The notes under the pieces: generated by a model
The model's input: only the letters and a program-made list of their open reading frames with translations
Databases searched by the model: none
What the model was told of the DNA's origin: nothing
Assembly (NCBI RefSeq): GCF_001905655.1
Contig: NZ_JMHT01000031.1
Location: 61,782 to 125,781 of the forward strand
Length of the DNA stretch: 64,000 nt
Source: Mycobacterium sp. ST-F2
Lineage (GTDB): Bacteria; Actinomycetota; Actinomycetes; Mycobacteriales; Mycobacteriaceae
Direction of reading: 5' to 3'
Shown: positions 35,091 to 43,507 of the stretch, piece after piece
How positions within the stretch are numbered: the stretch's first letter is position 1
Layout: each line of letters opens with the position of its first letter
Made by a program: the position numbers and the translations under genes

Positions 35091-35573
35091 TCATTTTGCT
35101 CGACGCCCCGTCACGTACTGCACAAGGGGGAGCGATCGGTATTCGACGGGTGTCGCCATCGCCAGCATGGTTTCGGAGTGCTTCACCCCGTCGATCCGGT
35201 GCACCCGTTGGATGACACTGAGCAGTTCTTCCTGCGTCTGCGCCGCGATCCGGACCAGGAGGTCCGCCCGCCCCGTCGTGGCATGGACTTCCAGCACGTG
35301 GGGGATGTCGCGCAATGCCTCGATGATCGCGTCCATCTTGGTCTGGTCCGTCTCGACGAAGACCAACGCGTGCACCGCGAAGCCGAGTTCGGACAGATTG
35401 ACGTTCGGCGGGTAGCCGCGAACGAGACCGGATTCCTCAAGCCGCTTCATGCGCGCCTGCACCGTGTTGCGGGCGACCTTCAGCCGCGACGCCAGCTCAA
35501 GGATCGGGGTCCGCGGGTCGGTCGCCAGCGCCGACAGCAGCGCCGAGTCGAGTGCGTCGATCTTGATGGCCAT
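35091..35573 (-). CDS. Lrp/AsnC-family transcriptional regulator
   Basis: A 160-aa protein. The N-terminal winged helix (LDSALLSALATDPRTPILELASRLKVARNTVQARMKRLEESG) is followed by an AsnC ligand domain (VHALVFVETD, HATTGRADLLVRI). It is transcribed toward the oxidoreductase-dehydrogenase-permease genes and most likely senses their amino-acid substrate. ATG 35573 was chosen because the upstream five codons add nothing conserved. Confidence 0.93.
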   Translation of the reverse strand: MAIKIDALDSALLSALATDPRTPILELASRLKVARNTVQARMKRLEESGLVRGYPPNVNLSELGFAVHALVFVETDQTKMDAIIEALRDIPHVLEVHATTGRADLLVRIAAQTQEELLSVIQRVHRIDGVKHSETMLAMATPVEYRSLPLVQYVTGRRAK

Positions 35574-35602
35574 GCGCCATTTTCCCACGGGGGCAGGGCG
35601 GG

Positions 35603-36082
35603 TTACTCCGAATCAGCGACCGTCACCTGCGGTTCGCACCGAACGTCGAAGTTGACGGAATTGGCGATGAAACACAGATGGTGGGCACGCTCGTGGACAT
35701 CGGTGAGAGCGTCTCGATGCCGGTCGTCGGCGATCTGGACGACTGGCCGCAGCACCACTTCGGTGAAATGTCCACCGCCGTCCGGGGTTTGGGTCATGGT
35801 GCCCGACGGGTGGTCGGTGTAGCCGGTCACGACGATGCCTTCTTGCGAACACAGGGCGAGCACCCACAGCATGTGGCACTGCGACAGCGAGACCACGAGC
35901 AGTTCCTCGGGGTTCCAGCGCTGCGGGTCGCCACGGAACGCCGGATCGGCGCTACCGAGAATCGTCGGTTTGCCGTCGGCCGTCACATCGTGCGCGCGGT
36001 CGTACTCGCGGTATCCAGAGGTCCCTGTGCCGGTGTTGCCGGTCCACGTCACGTCGAGTTCGTAGTGGTGCGTCTTCGCCAT
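35603..36082 (-). CDS. OsmC-family protein
   Basis: A 159-aa protein with the OsmC pattern: NPEELLVVSLSQCHMLW (Cys69) and HHLCFIANSVNF (Cys137), the likely peroxidatic and resolving pair that reduces organic hydroperoxides. An extra Cys78 is present. The N-terminal YELDVTWTGN strand resembles the YhfA-like subgroup. It starts upstream of the Lrp gene on the same strand, 29 bases away. Confidence 0.9.
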   Translation of the reverse strand: MAKTHHYELDVTWTGNTGTGTSGYREYDRAHDVTADGKPTILGSADPAFRGDPQRWNPEELLVVSLSQCHMLWVLALCSQEGIVVTGYTDHPSGTMTQTPDGGGHFTEVVLRPVVQIADDRHRDALTDVHERAHHLCFIANSVNFDVRCEPQVTVADSE

Positions 36083-36141
36083 GGCGCTTCCCTTTCGTCG
36101 CTGCGGCGCGTACCTCCGTTCTAGCGCACGCGTACCGACCC

Positions 36142-37029
36142 TCAGTGTTTAGTGCGCCCGTGGTCGCCCTTCTCCTTGGACGCTTTGGAGGTGTCTGCCT
36201 TGGCCGCGCGCTTGGATTTCTTGGTGGGCGTGACCGGCTTGGCATCCTGTGGGTCGGCGGCAGCCGATTTGGGTGCCGTGGCGTGGTCACCCGGCTTCTT
36301 GGCTGCCGATTTGCGCTCGGTGGCGGTCGACTCGGCGGTCGTACCGGTCGAGGCCGCGGCGGCTGGCCGCGGCGCGTGGGTAAGGACATTGGCCAGGCTC
36401 TGGACCGACGACACGACGTTGGCAACCGCCGTCAACGGGTTCTGCCCGCTGAGCACGGTGCCTACTCCCGTGGTCGAGAGCGTGGCGACGGCGTAGTAGA
36501 CGCCGACCGCTGCCCGCAGCACCCTGACGACATAGATCACCGGGGTCAGCGGCGCGAGGTGGGGCGCCAGCGTGGCCGTCACGGTCCGCGTCGCGCCGGC
36601 CGCGGCGGCGCCTGCCGAGCCGATTCCGCTGACCAACTGTTTCACCTGGGGCGAGGACGATGCGCCGGGAAACGCGGTGACCGCGCTGACCAGACTCTGC
36701 AGGTGCGCCGCCGTCGACGACACCTTCTCCACGGCCTCGTACTGGCCGGTGCTGGAGTCGACCTGTGCGCTCAGTACCAGCAGCGGGAAGTCCGGTGTCT
36801 GCCAATAGATCACGTCGGAGGCGACGGCCTTGGCCGCACCGCCGACGTTGCCGACATACCGAATCGGGCTGAAAGCGGCGTCGACGGCCGCCGCCGTGAG
36901 CGCGTACCGGTACTCGGCGCTGTGCACCGTCGGCGGGTGCGTCATCGGGAGAACCGGCGCGGTACTGGTGCCCACGACGGCTGCCGAGCACACCACCGAC
37001 AGTGTCACGGCCTGCGTCTTGACCCACAT
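36142..37029 (-). CDS. Exported protein with Ala-rich body and basic tail
   Basis: A 295-aa protein. A signal segment (residues about 6-27) is followed by an Ala/Val/Ser-rich body with hydrophobic patches. The last about 75 residues are low-complexity and rich in Lys, Ala and Asp (KSAAKKPGDH, KKSKRAAKADTSK). I do not recognise a family. It starts five bases after the PE-PPE gene, which also ends in a basic tail. Confidence 0.68.
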   Translation of the reverse strand: MWVKTQAVTLSVVCSAAVVGTSTAPVLPMTHPPTVHSAEYRYALTAAAVDAAFSPIRYVGNVGGAAKAVASDVIYWQTPDFPLLVLSAQVDSSTGQYEAVEKVSSTAAHLQSLVSAVTAFPGASSSPQVKQLVSGIGSAGAAAAGATRTVTATLAPHLAPLTPVIYVVRVLRAAVGVYYAVATLSTTGVGTVLSGQNPLTAVANVVSSVQSLANVLTHAPRPAAAASTGTTAESTATERKSAAKKPGDHATAPKSAAADPQDAKPVTPTKKSKRAAKADTSKASKEKGDHGRTKH

Positions 37030-37034
37030 GCGAA

Positions 37035-37895
37035 TTACCTCCTCGATTCCCCGCCACTGCGAGATTTCCGAAAACCGAACCCCCGCTTGGGCTTCGGTGC
37101 CTTCTCTTTGTCTTGCTTCGAAATCGACGTGTCTGCGCTCTGGCGCGGCAGCGGGTTGGCCCTGCCCAGATCCTTTGCAGCCAGGGCGACGATCGACGGC
37201 CGGGACGCGGGTTCGCGAGGTGCGACCTGCGGGCGGCGGACGTATGCGCGGTCGATCTGCGGTCGGAGCAGAGCGTCGAGGAGAGACGTGTTCAGCCCGG
37301 CATCACGCAACGGCTGAGTGAGTGGCAGCCGGACCGTGCGCACGACGTAATGCGTGGTGGTGCCGCCGGCGACGTTGGTACGGACCGTTTTGAGGGTGCC
37401 CGGTGTCATCGGATTCGCCGCCGACCCGTAGTCGGTGTGCACGTATGCGATGCCCATCAGAGCGTTCAGGACGGCCAAATGTGTTGGCTTGTCGGGCCAG
37501 TCCGAGAATCCGTCGTACTCACGGACGATCTCGGTGGTGGAGTAGGCGCTTGGCATTGGCACGTTCGGCGCAAACAGTTGTAGTGCCCGATTCTTGGTGG
37601 TGATGCCGCCGGTGGCGTTCTGCGGGTCGCCGAAGGTCACGAATTGCAGGTTGTCCGAGGCACGCCGGCCAAGCGGATCTCGCAGTGAACGCGCGAGTTT
37701 GACGTAGTTCAGCACGATGGCGCCCTGGCTCAGTCCGGCGAGGGTGACGGCGGTGCCATCGCACAGGCAGGTACCCCGTAGGTAGAACGTGACGTCCGGT
37801 CTATCGCTCGATGCCGCCGCTGATGGGTGCGCGCCGATCGACACGCAGAGCGCGACCACGAAACCTATTGCACTGCAGCGGTTCAAACCGGCCAC
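37035..37895 (-). CDS. Secreted PE-PPE domain hydrolase, apparently shortened
   Basis: A 286-aa exported protein (leader to about residue 28) with the serine-hydrolase PE-PPE fold: nucleophile elbow GLSQG (Ser56), then FGDPQNATGG and DGFSDWPDKPTHLAVLNALMG. In full-length relatives about 60-80 residues separate the first strand (here VTFYLRGT, 35-42) from the elbow; here only about ten do. An in-frame internal deletion is therefore likely. The C-terminus is basic (KQDKEKAPKPKRG). Any hydrolase activity is uncertain. Confidence 0.75.
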   Translation of the reverse strand: MAGLNRCSAIGFVVALCVSIGAHPSAAASSDRPDVTFYLRGTCLCDGTAVTLAGLSQGAIVLNYVKLARSLRDPLGRRASDNLQFVTFGDPQNATGGITTKNRALQLFAPNVPMPSAYSTTEIVREYDGFSDWPDKPTHLAVLNALMGIAYVHTDYGSAANPMTPGTLKTVRTNVAGGTTTHYVVRTVRLPLTQPLRDAGLNTSLLDALLRPQIDRAYVRRPQVAPREPASRPSIVALAAKDLGRANPLPRQSADTSISKQDKEKAPKPKRGFGFRKSRSGGESRR

Positions 37896-38139
37896 CGGGG
37901 CAGATTCCTATCTGTGTACGAGGAGGGGATTCTGGTTGATGCACAGAGCGGCCCACTCGAGCGACGTTGTCGCAGTGGTGACGTACTCGGGGACTTCGCT
38001 GATCGTTCAGCGGCGGTGATGTGCCCTGCCGTCCCCGACTACCCCCGTTTGGTACCTCAGTACAACTTGACCAGGCGAAATTAACACCGCTGCAGCATTT
38101 CTGCTCGCCATGAGATGCAGCTCACCGCAAGCGGGTGAG

Positions 38140-38613
38140 TCAGTGCCGGAACACAATCCAGCGCATCGCGGCATACATGTAGGCGGCCTCACAGGCGCCG
38201 GCAGTGATGCGGGCGACGTGGTACTCGACACCGAGTGCCGCCAGACCCGTCGACAAGCCCAGGATGAACGCCAGATAGTTCACCGCGACCACAACGACGT
38301 ACACCGCGAGCTGCGGCCCGACCGCGGCGTGTGAGCTGAAGTTGAAGGTCCGATTCAGGACATAGCTGAGCCCGAACGCGCACGCGTAGGAGACCGTGAC
38401 CGCCACGGCCAGCGGCAAGCCCAGCCCGTCCCGCAATCCGGTGAGCAACAACAGGTCGACCGCGAAGGTGCAACCGTTGATCAGCGCGAAACCCAGAAAT
38501 GTCGGTGCGACAATCCTTTTCAGCCCGAACGGCAGCCGCCGGACCACCGCCTCGCAGGAGCGGTGGAATCCGTCGACGGTGCGCTGCAGGCTACTCGTCG
38601 AGTCGACGGTCAC
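38140..38613 (-). CDS. GtrA-family membrane protein
   Basis: A 157-aa protein with four hydrophobic segments and the GtrA signature (FALINGCTFAVDLLLL near the first segment, SYACAFGLSYVLNRTFNF near the second to third). GtrA proteins flip or assist transfer of polyprenyl-linked sugars across the membrane. No glycosyltransferase is adjacent. It is divergent from the CadD gene. Confidence 0.87.
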   Translation of the reverse strand: MTVDSTSSLQRTVDGFHRSCEAVVRRLPFGLKRIVAPTFLGFALINGCTFAVDLLLLTGLRDGLGLPLAVAVTVSYACAFGLSYVLNRTFNFSSHAAVGPQLAVYVVVVAVNYLAFILGLSTGLAALGVEYHVARITAGACEAAYMYAAMRWIVFRH

Positions 38614-38692
38614 GCGCGCACTGTGTCATGGGTCGGCGTCGGCCAGGTAGCCGCGAGACGAACTCTGCGCGGCGGACCGGCGGCGTCCCGTA

Positions 38693-39298
38693 ATGTCCAC
38701 CGCGATGAGCGTCACCACCATCTCGTCGGCGGTCGCGACGTTCGCGGTCACCAACATCGATGATCTCGTGGTGCTCGCGGTGTTCTTCGGCCAGGCGCGT
38801 GGCCACCGCAGTGCGGCAACGAGGGTGATCGCCGGCCAGTACCTGGGCTTCGCCGCCATCGTGGCGGTCTCGATCGGCGCAGCGCTGCTCGGTGCCGCAT
38901 TGCTGCCGACCGGCGTGCTGCCGTACCTCGGACTGCTGCCAATCATGTTGGGCCTCAAGGCGGCATGGGATGCATGGCGCCAGCGGCGCGACGGTGACCC
39001 GGAAGAAGCCGAGGGCCTGTCGGCGCCGTCCGCGCGGGGGACCTGGCAGGTCGCCGCCGTCACCTTCGCCAACGGCGGCGACAATCTCGGTGTCTATGTG
39101 CCGATGTTCGCGGTTGCGACCGTCGGCACCGTCGCAACGTACGTCGCCGTGTTTCTCCTCTGCGTGGGAGTGTGGTGCGCGGCCGGCCGATACCTGGCGT
39201 CCCACCCGGTCGTCGCCAAGACGTTCTCCCGCTGGGGGCACGTCATCCTGCCCGTCGTCCTCATCGCCATCGGGGTCGGCATCCTCGTCGGCAGCTAG
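38693..39298 (+). CDS. CadD-family cadmium resistance transporter
   Basis: A 201-aa protein with about five to six hydrophobic segments. It carries TNIDDLVVLAVFFGQ near residues 20-34 and TFANGGDNLGVYVPMFA near 124-140, the two conserved Asp-containing repeats of the CadD family. Expected role: export or sequestration of cadmium or related ions (family knowledge). ATG 38693 or 38705 could be used. Confidence 0.88.
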   Translation: MSTAMSVTTISSAVATFAVTNIDDLVVLAVFFGQARGHRSAATRVIAGQYLGFAAIVAVSIGAALLGAALLPTGVLPYLGLLPIMLGLKAAWDAWRQRRDGDPEEAEGLSAPSARGTWQVAAVTFANGGDNLGVYVPMFAVATVGTVATYVAVFLLCVGVWCAAGRYLASHPVVAKTFSRWGHVILPVVLIAIGVGILVGS

Positions 39299-39352
39299 GG
39301 ACGTTCACGCGTTTTGCCGTCGGGATGTGAGCTGCGCGGTAAGTTCACCCCG

Positions 39353-40762
39353 GTGAGTAGCAAACGACTGTCACCACTCGACACCATGTTCCTGGCGGCC
39401 GAATCGCCGGAGACCATGATGCATGTCGCGGGGCTCATGCAATTCCGCCCGACATCGGGCAGCGCGGGCGACATCCTCGATCAGCTGCGCGATGAGATAT
39501 ACGGGTCCGACGAGATCGAGCCGCCGTGGAACATGAAGCTGCAGACACCGTGGTTCCTGCTCAACCCCCTTCAGCGCTGGGTCGAGGACCCGAAGTTCGA
39601 CGTCATGTATCACGTTCGACGCTCCGCCCTGCCCCGTCCGGGCGATCAGCGTGAGTTGGGAATCCTCATCTCTCGCTTGCATGCTCGCCAACTGGATCTG
39701 ACGCGGCCGCCATGGGAACTGCACATCATCGAGGGCCTCGACGACGGCAACGTCGCGTTGTACGTGAAGATGCACCACTCGTTGGTCGACGGCTACACGG
39801 CGATGAAGACGCTCATCCGGTCGATGTCGACCGAGCCATCGGACACCGACACCCCGTTGTTCTTCAGGAACCCGGTGCCCAAGCGGGAGCGGAAGAAGGA
39901 CGAGAAGGACAGCGGCCTCATCCCCGACCTCGGCGGATTGCTGCGGTCCGTCACGTCGGAACTGTCGACCGTCATCGATCTGCCTGCCGCGTTCGCCAAA
40001 CTGGCGGTCACGGCGGTCAGCAAGAGCAATCCACTGGTCGGGCCCGGCCAGGCGCCGCACACCATCTTCAACGGGCGGATCGGTCGCAGTCGCCGGTTCG
40101 CCACGCAGCAATACGACATCGCGCGGCTGCGTGCCGTTGCCGATGCGTCCGGCGGAACCCTCAACGACGTCGCACTGGCGATCTGCGCCGGGGGACTGCG
40201 GGACTATCTCCTGGGTCTCGACGCCCTTCCGGAGAAGTCGTTGATCGCCATGCTGCCGGTCAACATTCGGCCGAAGGATGATCCGGGCGGCGGCAATGCC
40301 GTTGGCGCCATTCTCGCGACCCTGGGTACCGACATCGCCGATGCCCGCGAGCGGATGGAGGCCATCAGCGCGTCGACGCAGGCGGCCAAAGACCAATTGT
40401 CGGGCATGACCAGCACCGCGATCCTGGCGTACACCGCCGCCCTGATGGCGCCGTTCCTGGTGCAGACCGGCGCGGCTACCGTCGGAGCACCGAAGGTGGC
40501 ACCCGCGTCGTACAACATCATCCTGTCCAACGTCCCAGGCCCGGACTACCCACTGTATTTCCGGGGCAATGAACTGGTCTCCACGTATCCGGTGTCGATT
40601 CCGGTGCACGGCGTCGGCCTCAACATCACCTGCCAAAGTTATGCTGGCACATTGAATTTCGGGTTCACCGGCTGCCGGGACTCGATGCCGCACATGCAGA
40701 AACTCGCCATCAAGACCGGCGAGGCGTTGGCGGAGCTGGAGGCGGCTTACGGCCTGTCATGA
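39353..40762 (+). CDS. WS/DGAT wax ester synthase/diacylglycerol acyltransferase
   Basis: A 469-aa protein of the mycobacterial Tgs family, making triacylglycerol or wax esters from acyl-CoA. The catalytic HHxxxDG motif is HHSLVDG at residues 141-147. PLD near residue 8, WEL near 121 and the later SNVPGPDYPLY block (ND-type motif) are also present. GTG 39353 gives the usual N-terminus (SSKRLSPLDTMFL), although its ribosome site is weak. Confidence 0.92.
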   Translation: MSSKRLSPLDTMFLAAESPETMMHVAGLMQFRPTSGSAGDILDQLRDEIYGSDEIEPPWNMKLQTPWFLLNPLQRWVEDPKFDVMYHVRRSALPRPGDQRELGILISRLHARQLDLTRPPWELHIIEGLDDGNVALYVKMHHSLVDGYTAMKTLIRSMSTEPSDTDTPLFFRNPVPKRERKKDEKDSGLIPDLGGLLRSVTSELSTVIDLPAAFAKLAVTAVSKSNPLVGPGQAPHTIFNGRIGRSRRFATQQYDIARLRAVADASGGTLNDVALAICAGGLRDYLLGLDALPEKSLIAMLPVNIRPKDDPGGGNAVGAILATLGTDIADARERMEAISASTQAAKDQLSGMTSTAILAYTAALMAPFLVQTGAATVGAPKVAPASYNIILSNVPGPDYPLYFRGNELVSTYPVSIPVHGVGLNITCQSYAGTLNFGFTGCRDSMPHMQKLAIKTGEALAELEAAYGLS

Positions 40763-40868
40763 AAACACCATGTAAAGGCAATTGACTCAAGTGGCGAAAC
40801 GACCCGTCATAAACGGCACATTGGTGCTACTTTCACCGGACCAGCTAGCACCGGAGAGTAGGTATGCC

Positions 40869-41174
40869 ATGAGCGCAACAACCACGCGATTCGCTCGCAT
40901 GTCAATGGCGGCAGCAGCGTTCGGCGTGGTCGGCTTGATCAGCATGCCGATCGCGCAAGCCGACGAATTGACCTGTTCGGATGGCCTCGTAGCGTCCGAA
41001 GGCACCTGCGTGGCGCCGGCGGATGGCCCGGCGGCGCCCGAGGCGGCACAGGGTCCGTTCAACGCACCGGAATCGTCGCTCGACGATCCCAGCCTGTTCA
41101 CGCCGCCGTTCGAACTCACCGAAGGCGAAGTCGCTTCGCCGGGATATAACGCCGGAGGCGGCGGACGCCGGTAA
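40869..41174 (+). CDS. Small secreted acidic/Pro-rich protein
   Basis: A 101-aa protein with a signal peptide (MAAAAFGVVGLISMPIAQADE). The mature part has two Cys (LTCSDG, GTCVAP) likely joined by a disulfide, then a Pro/Glu-rich tail ending in a Gly-Arg cluster. The ATG at 40869 follows GGAG by about 12 bases, so spacing is slightly long. It precedes the Rieske gene by seven bases; co-transcription is likely. Function unknown. Confidence 0.7.
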   Translation: MSATTTRFARMSMAAAAFGVVGLISMPIAQADELTCSDGLVASEGTCVAPADGPAAPEAAQGPFNAPESSLDDPSLFTPPFELTEGEVASPGYNAGGGGRR

Positions 41175-41181
41175 TAGACAG

Positions 41182-41604
41182 ATGACAACGGCGAGCCGCC
41201 GCGGCGTTCTCATCGGCGCGGGGGCAGTTGGCGCGGGGATGGTTCTTGCGGCCTGCGGCGGCAAGGAGTCAGGGTCCACCGGCAGCCCGTCGTCGGGCGG
41301 TGAATCCTCCGCCGCTGCAGCCAACTCCGTGAAGACGGCCGACGTGCCCGTCGGCGGTGGCGTGGTCCTCAAAGAGGCCAAGGTCGTCGTCACGCAGCCG
41401 CAGGCGGGACAGTTCAAGGCGTTCAGCGCGGTCTGCACGCACAAGCAGTGCACGGTGTCCAAGGTCGCCGACGGCACCATCGACTGTCCCTGCCACGGCA
41501 GCGAATTCAGTGCCGTTGACGGCTCGGTCGTCAAGGGCCCCGCAGAGAAACCCTTGGCGACCAAGACCGTGACGGTGACCGGAGACACGCTCACCATCAG
41601 CTGA
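41182..41604 (+). CDS. Rieske [2Fe-2S] lipoprotein (Tat)
   Basis: A 140-aa protein: twin-Arg (SRRGVLIG) at residues 5-12, lipobox ending at Cys25 (LAAC), then a Ser/Gly linker. The Rieske centre is intact: Cys85-x-His87 and Cys102-x2-His105 as cluster ligands, with Cys90 and Cys104 as the disulfide. It is therefore a folded iron-sulfur electron carrier exported by Tat and lipid-anchored. It is not an arsenite oxidase or bc1 subunit by context. Confidence 0.93.
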   Translation: MTTASRRGVLIGAGAVGAGMVLAACGGKESGSTGSPSSGGESSAAAANSVKTADVPVGGGVVLKEAKVVVTQPQAGQFKAFSAVCTHKQCTVSKVADGTIDCPCHGSEFSAVDGSVVKGPAEKPLATKTVTVTGDTLTIS

Positions 41605-41620
41605 ACACGCTGTCCGACGG

Positions 41621-41875
41621 CTACACCGAGCCATCGCAACCGCGAATGCCTCCGGCGACCGGCAGGCCAGGAGGATCAGGCTGCGGGTTGAAGCCGTGGA
41701 TCACCCCTGGGTTGGTGAACTGGGGATGGCCGACGGTCACTGGCTTGGTCGGCGGTTCAGGCTGCGGGTTGAAGGCCTGCGCGGTGCCGGAGGCCAGCCC
41801 GAAGCCGATCAGCGTCAGACCTCCCGACAGTAGGGCGGTACCGGCGACTTTCTTGATGTGGTGGGTGCTGAGCAT
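41621..41875 (-). CDS. Small secreted protein with two FNPQPxPP repeats
   Basis: An 84-aa protein with a signal peptide (residues about 9-32, ending TAQA). The mature part is very short and contains FNPQPEPP and FNPQPDPP, about 22 residues apart, then a Cys near the end. The DNA encoding the two copies is also nearly identical. ATG 41875 has GGGAG upstream. Function unknown; this dipeptide-like motif recurs in mycobacterial secreted proteins. Confidence 0.72.
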   Translation of the reverse strand: MLSTHHIKKVAGTALLSGGLTLIGFGLASGTAQAFNPQPEPPTKPVTVGHPQFTNPGVIHGFNPQPDPPGLPVAGGIRGCDGSV

Positions 41876-42050
41876 GGCCTCTCCCTTTCGCTGACCGGCC
41901 GGTGGTGGCCGTTGACAGCAATGGTGGGCCGCAGTACTTGGTGGATTCTTGGCAGATTTCCCACGATCGACGGGTATCGCCGCCACCCGCGGTTATGTCA
42001 GCATGGAAATGGCCGGTAGCAGTTCGCTGGTGCAAGACACTGGAGCCGAT

Positions 42051-42785
42051 ATGGACGTCACCACGTTGTTCCAAGTCGTGCGGTTACCCCACGTCGCGGG
42101 GGTCGCCATGATCATTGCTTCCGCTTTTCTGGGTGCACCGGCGCCGCCGGCGTCAGCTGATCCGTGCCCCGATGTCGAGGTGGTGTTCGCTCGCGGCACC
42201 GGTGAGCCACCCGGCACCGGGATGGTCGGTCGGGTGTTCGTCGATGCACTGCAGGCCCAGGCCGGGAACAGGTCCGTGGCGGTGTATCCGGTCGACTACG
42301 CGGCCAGCAGCGATTTCGGCAACCGCCTGGACTTCGTGCAGAGCGTCGTCGACGGAGTCAAGAACTCCGCCGGCCACGTGGAGGCCACCGTAGCGAACTG
42401 CCCGAATACCCGGATCGTCCTCGGTGGATACTCGCAAGGTGCGGTCGTGGCCGGATTCACAACGGCGAATTCGTTGCCGAAAGAGATCCCGGCCGATCTG
42501 GCGGAGTACACGTGGTACGCGCCCAAGCCCATGCCGGCGTCGGTCGCGAATCACGTTGCTGCTGTTGCTCTCTTCGGAAAGCCATCGACAGAATTCATGG
42601 CGTCCATCGGTGCGCCACCGATTGCAGTCGGACCGTCGTATGTACCGAAGACCGTCGAACTCTGCGTGCCCGACGACACCATCTGTAACGGAACGCCCGC
42701 CGGCGGGCCCTCGCTGGCACACATGTTCTACGGGTCCAACGGAATGGCCGACCAGGCTGCGGCTTTCGTCGTCGGACGGCTGTGA
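42051..42785 (+). CDS. Cutinase-family secreted esterase
   Basis: A 244-aa protein with a leader (residues about 14-36) and the cutinase fold: CPDVEVVFARGTGEPPG near the start, nucleophile Ser128 in GGYSQGA, the Asp in CVPDDTIC, and a His in SLAHMFYG. The two Cys pairs of the family are present. Mycobacterial relatives are envelope lipases/esterases. ATG 42051 has GGAG five bases upstream. Its stop overlaps the next gene by GTGA. Confidence 0.93.
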   Translation: MDVTTLFQVVRLPHVAGVAMIIASAFLGAPAPPASADPCPDVEVVFARGTGEPPGTGMVGRVFVDALQAQAGNRSVAVYPVDYAASSDFGNRLDFVQSVVDGVKNSAGHVEATVANCPNTRIVLGGYSQGAVVAGFTTANSLPKEIPADLAEYTWYAPKPMPASVANHVAAVALFGKPSTEFMASIGAPPIAVGPSYVPKTVELCVPDDTICNGTPAGGPSLAHMFYGSNGMADQAAAFVVGRL

Positions 42786-43507
42786 CTGCGGGGCAGATGA
42801 CGACGTTCCTACTCGTACCAGGCGGCGGCTGCGATCCCTCGTACTGGCGATTTCTGGTGCACGAGTTGGCACTTCGCGGACACCGCGGAATCGCGATCGA
42901 TCTACCCTGTGACGACGATTCGGCGGATATGACGACGTATGCCGCCGCGGTCGCGGCGCAGCATCATGATGACGGCGAACGGCCTGTCGTCGTGGCCCAT
43001 TCGTTCGGTGGTTTCACCGGTGCTCTCGCCTGCCCGCTGGTCGATGCGGCGGAGTTGATCTACGTTGCGGCGATGATTCCCCGTCCGGGTGAGCGTCCCG
43101 GCGACTGGTGGAGTGCCACCGGATGCGTTGCGGCACAACGGGAGGCCGGCGCTGCCGGCGGATACGACGTCGACGACATGACCGCGCTGTATTACAACGG
43201 AGTCGACGCCGCGGTGATCGAAACGGAAATCGAACGCGCACAATCGGATACGCCGTCGCTGAAACCCTGGCCGGCGGAGGCACTTCCAGACGTCCCGACG
43301 AGATTCATCCTGTTCCGTGACGACCGCTTCTTTCCCGAGCAGTTCCTGCGGGGTGTGGTCGCCGACCGGCTCGGCATCGAACCCGAGGTCGCGCCTGGCG
43401 GCCACATGGCCATGCTGTCGCATCCCGGCGACCTTGCCGACCGGTTGACGAGCGCGTCGACCAGATCGAGCGATGTCGGGAGGTCGTGGCACCATCGAGA
43501 AACGTGA
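42782..43507 (+). CDS. Alpha/beta hydrolase
   Basis: A 241-aa protein: the oxyanion strand TTFLLVPGGGCDPSYW, nucleophile Ser in VVVAHSFGGFTG, an Asp in FRDDRFF and a His in PGGHMAM. This triad matches salicylate-esterase-like (MES/HNL-type) hydrolases. No export signal. It starts within the cutinase stop codon and ends in the DinB start (GTGA each time), so the three are translationally linked. The substrate is not known. Confidence 0.88.
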   Translation: MTAGQMTTFLLVPGGGCDPSYWRFLVHELALRGHRGIAIDLPCDDDSADMTTYAAAVAAQHHDDGERPVVVAHSFGGFTGALACPLVDAAELIYVAAMIPRPGERPGDWWSATGCVAAQREAGAAGGYDVDDMTALYYNGVDAAVIETEIERAQSDTPSLKPWPAEALPDVPTRFILFRDDRFFPEQFLRGVVADRLGIEPEVAPGGHMAMLSHPGDLADRLTSASTRSSDVGRSWHHRET

